From: Streptomyces fradiae
GTDB taxonomy: Bacteria > Actinomycetota > Actinomycetes > Streptomycetales > Streptomycetaceae
Length of the DNA stretch: 64,000 nucleotides
Assembly (NCBI RefSeq): GCF_041270065.1
Contig: NZ_CP065958.1
Span: 6,696,001-6,760,000 of the forward strand
Direction of reading: 5' to 3'
In this document: positions 61,000 to 64,000 of the stretch, piece after piece
Layout of the letters: each line of letters begins with the position of its first letter
Numbering within the stretch: the first letter of the stretch is position 1
Translations under genes and position numbers: made by a program
Notes under the pieces: generated by a model
Database searches by the model: none
The model's input: only the letters and a program-made list of their open reading frames with translations
Told to the model about the DNA's origin: nothing

Positions 61000-61136
61000 G
61001 GGCCCTCCCTGAGTCAACACGGATGCATGGGGTGAACGCGATCAAAGCGTACTCGTGGCCGCAGGGTCGTCCCGTGGTTGTCCACAGGTCGCCGCAGCGA
61101 TCCCGGAACGTCAGACGGGTGTGGTGGGATGGACGC

Positions 61137-62015
61137 ATGACCGAACGAAGCGTGACGACACGGGACACGAGGGCGACCACGGACGACGACTTCCTCGCCC
61201 GGCTGCTCGCCGGCGACACCGCCGAGGTGGAGGAGGCCGTCCGCAAGGCGGCCGCGGTCGAGATCATGCCGCGCTTCCGGCAGCTCGACGCCACCGAGAT
61301 CGACCAGAAGAACGGGCCGCACGACCTGGTCACCGTCGCCGACCGGGCCGCCGAGGCCCATCTGACCGCCTCCCTCACCGCGCTGCTGCCCGGCTCGGTG
61401 GTGGTCGGCGAGGAGGCCGTGCACGCGGACCCGGCGACCTACGAGGCGCTGAAGGGCGACGCGCCGGTGTGGATCGTCGACCCGGTGGACGGCACCCGTC
61501 AGTTCGTCCGCGGCGAGGACGGCTTCTGCACCCTGGTCGCCCTCGCGCTCCACGGCGAGGTGCTCGCCTCCTTCACCTTCGCGCCCGCCCTGGACGAGCT
61601 CGCCGTCGCGGTGCGGGGCCGCGGCGCCACGCTGAACGGCGCGCCGATACGGGCCGGGGCGCCCGCCGCGGGAGCGGTCCTGGAGGTCGCGACCTCGCAC
61701 CCCGACTACACCACCCCGGACCAGAAGCGGGCCCTGCTCGGTCTGCGCACCGAGGGCGTCCGCCCGCGCCCCTGCGGCTCGGCCGGCCTGGAATACCTGG
61801 CGGTGGCCCGGGGCGCGCTCGACGCCGTCGCCTTCTCCTGGGAGTACGCCTGGGACCACGCCGCGGGACTGCTCCTCCTCGAAGAGGCCGGCGGCACGGA
61901 CCTGACCGTCACCGGCGAGCGCTTCCGGATCGCCGGCGGCAATGCCCTGCCGTTCACGGCGGCCCGCGACGCGGCCACCGCCGACCGGATCCGGTCACTC
62001 CTCGGGGCCGGGTAA
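61137..62015 (+). CDS. Inositol monophosphatase-family phosphatase
   Basis: A 292-residue Mg-dependent phosphatase: [22 protein letters not shown] (metal Glu), [15 protein letters not shown] (DPVDGT signature, residues about 118-126), and [19 protein letters not shown] (WD-AAG, last metal Asp). Relatives act on inositol-1-phosphate, histidinol phosphate (HisN) or fructose-1,6-bisphosphate. The substrate cannot be fixed by the motifs. Divergent from lplA. Confidence 0.92.
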   Translation: MTERSVTTRDTRATTDDDFLARLLAGDTAEVEEAVRKAAAVEIMPRFRQLDATEIDQKNGPHDLVTVADRAAEAHLTASLTALLPGSVVVGEEAVHADPATYEALKGDAPVWIVDPVDGTRQFVRGEDGFCTLVALALHGEVLASFTFAPALDELAVAVRGRGATLNGAPIRAGAPAAGAVLEVATSHPDYTTPDQKRALLGLRTEGVRPRPCGSAGLEYLAVARGALDAVAFSWEYAWDHAAGLLLLEEAGGTDLTVTGERFRIAGGNALPFTAARDAATADRIRSLLGAG

Positions 62016-62074
62016 GTCCCGTACGGGGCCGGGAATATGCTGGGATCCTTGGCCGGCCGACGAAGGAGTCCAAG

Positions 62075-63499
62075 GTGCCGTCGATGCTCGATGCCGTCGT
62101 CGTGGGGGCGGGGCCCAACGGACTGACCGCAGCCGTGGAGCTCGCCCGGCGTGGCTTCTCGGTCGCCGTCTTCGAGGCGAAGCCGACGGTCGGCGGGGGC
62201 GCCCGCACCGAGGAGCTCACCCTGCCCGGCTTCCGCCACGACCCCTGCTCGGCCGTGCACCCGCTCGGCATCGGCTCGCCGGTCTTCAACACCATGCCGC
62301 TGGACCGGCACGGCCTGGAGTGGCTGCACCCCGAGCTGCCCATGGCCCACCCCTGGGACGACGGCACCGCGGCCGTCCTCTCCCGCTCCGTCGCCGAGAC
62401 CGCGGCCTCCCTCGGCCCGCGCGACGCCGGCGCCTACCGGCGGCTCGTCACACCGTTCCTGCCGCACTGGGACAGCCTGTTCCGGGACTTCATGCAGCTG
62501 CCGCTCACCGCGCTGCCGCGCGACCCGGTCACCCTCGCCCGGTTCGGCCTCACCGGAGTGCAGCCGGCCACGTGGCTGCTGCGCCGCTTCCGCGACGAGA
62601 AGGCCCGCGGGCTGTTCGCCGGGCTCGTCGGCCATGTCATCGCGCCGCTCGGCGGCCTCGCCACCAGCGCCGTCGGCCTGGTCTTCGCGATCGCCGCGCA
62701 CGCGGCCGGCTGGCCGCTGCCCCGGGGCGGCTCCCAGTCGATCTCCGACGCCCTCGCCGGGTATCTGAAGGAGCTCGGCGGCGCCGTCCACACCGACTTC
62801 GAGGTCAAGCGGCTCGACGACCTCCCGCCGGCCCGCGCCTATGTCTTCGACACCTCGCCCACCGCCCTGGCCCGGATCGCCGGCCTCGGCGCCACCTACG
62901 ACGGCTACCGCTACGGCGCCGCCGCGTTCAAGATCGACTACGCCCTGTCCGGGCCCGTGCCGTGGACCAGCGAGGCCGCCCGCCGGGCCGGCACCGTCCA
63001 GATCGGCCCCACCATGGGCGAGATCGACACCGCCCTCCACCAGGCCTCCGGCGGCACCGCCCCCGACACCCCGTTCCTCATCACCGCCCAGCCCAGCCTG
63101 GTGGACCCGAGCCGCGCCCCCGAGGGCAAGCACGTCTTCTGGGCCTACGGCCATGTCCCCAACGGCTGGCGCGGCGACCTCACCGACGCCATCGAGCGGC
63201 AGATCGAACGCTTCGCGCCCGGCTTCCGCGATCTGATCCTGGCCCGCGCCACCGCGGGACCGCCCGAACTCGCCGCCCGCAACCCCAACTACGTCGGCGG
63301 CGACATCGCCTGCGGCGCCGCCCGCGGACTCCAGCTCGTGTTGCGCCCCAAGCTCTCCCTGTTCCCGTACCACACCCGGCACCCGGCGGTCTTCCTCTGT
63401 TCCTCCGCCACCCCGCCCGGCCCGGGCGTCCACGGCATGTCCGGCCACAACGCCGCCAAGGCCGTCTGGCGCCGGCTGCGCACGCCCGGCGGGCGTTGA
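62075..63499 (+). CDS. FAD-dependent oxidoreductase, phytoene-desaturase-like
   Basis: A 474-residue amine-oxidase/desaturase-type flavoprotein. N terminus [42 protein letters not shown] is the ADP-binding beta-alpha-beta with the GG-motif; the C terminus [18 protein letters not shown] is the FAD-closing motif of CrtI-like enzymes. No carotenoid genes are near, and this group (NAD(P)/FAD-dependent, CrtI-like) is largely uncharacterised. GTG 62075 has AAGGAG 6 bases upstream; ATG 62084 is the alternative. Confidence 0.9.
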   Translation: MPSMLDAVVVGAGPNGLTAAVELARRGFSVAVFEAKPTVGGGARTEELTLPGFRHDPCSAVHPLGIGSPVFNTMPLDRHGLEWLHPELPMAHPWDDGTAAVLSRSVAETAASLGPRDAGAYRRLVTPFLPHWDSLFRDFMQLPLTALPRDPVTLARFGLTGVQPATWLLRRFRDEKARGLFAGLVGHVIAPLGGLATSAVGLVFAIAAHAAGWPLPRGGSQSISDALAGYLKELGGAVHTDFEVKRLDDLPPARAYVFDTSPTALARIAGLGATYDGYRYGAAAFKIDYALSGPVPWTSEAARRAGTVQIGPTMGEIDTALHQASGGTAPDTPFLITAQPSLVDPSRAPEGKHVFWAYGHVPNGWRGDLTDAIERQIERFAPGFRDLILARATAGPPELAARNPNYVGGDIACGAARGLQLVLRPKLSLFPYHTRHPAVFLCSSATPPGPGVHGMSGHNAAKAVWRRLRTPGGR

Positions 63500-63551
63500 G
63501 CCCTCTCGTAATCCGGATGTCCCGGCGGCCCGGCGGCGCGAGGATGGAGCC

Positions 63552-64000
63552 ATGAGCACCGCATCCGACCGACCCGACGGATCCGACCGTCCCGAGATCG
63601 TTCTCGTCCGTGGCGACATCACCGAGCAGGACGCCGACGTCATCGTCAACGCCGCCAACTCCTCGCTCCTCGGCGGCGGCGGAGTCGACGGCGCGATCCA
63701 CCGCAAGGGCGGCCCCGCCATCCTCGACGCCTGCCGCACGCTCCGCGCCGGCCACTACGGCCGCGGCCTCCCCACCGGCGAGGCCGTCGCCACCACCGCC
63801 GGAAACCTCGCCGCCCAGTGGGTCGTCCACACCGTCGGCCCGGTCCACAGCGCCCAGGAGGACCGCTCAGAGCAGCTCGCCTCCTGCTACCGCGAATCCC
63901 TGCGCGTGGCCGACGCGTTGGGCGCCGAGACCGTCGCCTTCCCGGCCATCTCCACCGGCATCTACGGCTGGCCGATGGACGACGGCGCCCGTATCGCCGT
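63552..64000 (+). CDS. Macrodomain protein, probable O-acetyl-ADP-ribose deacetylase (partial)
   Basis: The gene runs off the window; 149 residues are visible. The macrodomain motifs are IVLVRGDITEQDADVIVNAANSSLLGGGGVDGAIHRKGG (ADP-ribose site with NAANSSLLGGGGVDGAI) and AFPAISTGIYGWPMDDGARIAV (second loop). This matches the YmdB/MacroD class that removes acetyl or ADP-ribose from substrates. GGAGCC precedes the ATG. Confidence 0.95.
   Translation, partial: MSTASDRPDGSDRPEIVLVRGDITEQDADVIVNAANSSLLGGGGVDGAIHRKGGPAILDACRTLRAGHYGRGLPTGEAVATTAGNLAAQWVVHTVGPVHSAQEDRSEQLASCYRESLRVADALGAETVAFPAISTGIYGWPMDDGARIA

Overview
The window reads as chromosomal DNA of a Streptomyces species. It has very high GC with the usual third-position G/C bias, many GTG starts, ATGA/GTGA stop-start overlaps, lipoprotein and Tat/Sec-type signal peptides, and many families common in actinomycetes (LAL-type LuxR regulator, NarL-type two-component systems, P450s, F420/LLM enzymes, amphi-Trp and SHOCT proteins). 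The order malate synthase, IclR regulator, allantoinase, allantoicase, then sugar ABC importer plus ROK kinase resembles, from memory, the S. coelicolor SCO6243-SCO6260 neighbourhood. I saw no rRNA, tRNA, CRISPR array, phage gene or intact transposase. About 62 genes are supported, one of them frameshifted and two cut by the window edges.

Bases 1-6.6 kb hold the end of an FnIII-domain protein, an unknown 601-residue protein, a secreted SGNH esterase, malate synthase (aceB) and a MocA-like nucleotidyltransferase. Bases 6.7-13.3 kb hold a large LAL regulator, then an MFS exporter and four small proteins (65-residue protein, SHOCT membrane protein, DUF7144 membrane protein, amphi-Trp protein) in one tight row. 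The exporter and the small-protein row are each preceded by the same element, TCACCC-N5-GGGTGAGGC, at the same distance from a probably leaderless start. Bases 13.4-17.8 kb hold a two-component system and an FtsX-type ABC exporter. Two promoters there share an exact 13-bp motif.

Bases 17.8-21.5 kb are the allantoin genes (IclR/AllR-like regulator, allantoinase, allantoicase). Two palindromic motifs upstream of allantoinase recur upstream of malate synthase 13 kb away, which links ureide breakdown to glyoxylate use. Then come an SDR, a DMT exporter, a second two-component system, a P450, a thioesterase, a Gfo/Idh/MocA dehydrogenase and a divergent sugar importer operon ending in a ROK glucokinase. 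Bases 33.5-43.3 kb are mixed: acyltransferase, an enol-lactonase/decarboxylase fusion without the usual catalytic serine, an MBL hydrolase, exonuclease III, a four-gene glutamate-type ABC importer and a secreted CocE/NonD-type hydrolase. A 163-bp palindromic repeat element lies at 36.4 kb.

Bases 43.4-52 kb hold a second P450, gamma-glutamyltransferase, a divergent methionine aminopeptidase/HTH pair sharing one palindromic promoter, an alginate-lyase-like lipoprotein, an F420 enzyme and a frameshifted gene. Bases 52.0-58.2 kb are a coherent operon for pyrimidine or hydantoin breakdown: amidohydrolase, aminotransferase, dihydropyrimidinase, LLM flavin oxidoreductase and NCS1 permease, with no dihydropyrimidine dehydrogenase in the window. 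The rest holds a methyltransferase, an unknown protein, a lipoate ligase, an inositol-monophosphatase-type enzyme, a phytoene-desaturase-like FAD enzyme and the start of a macrodomain protein.
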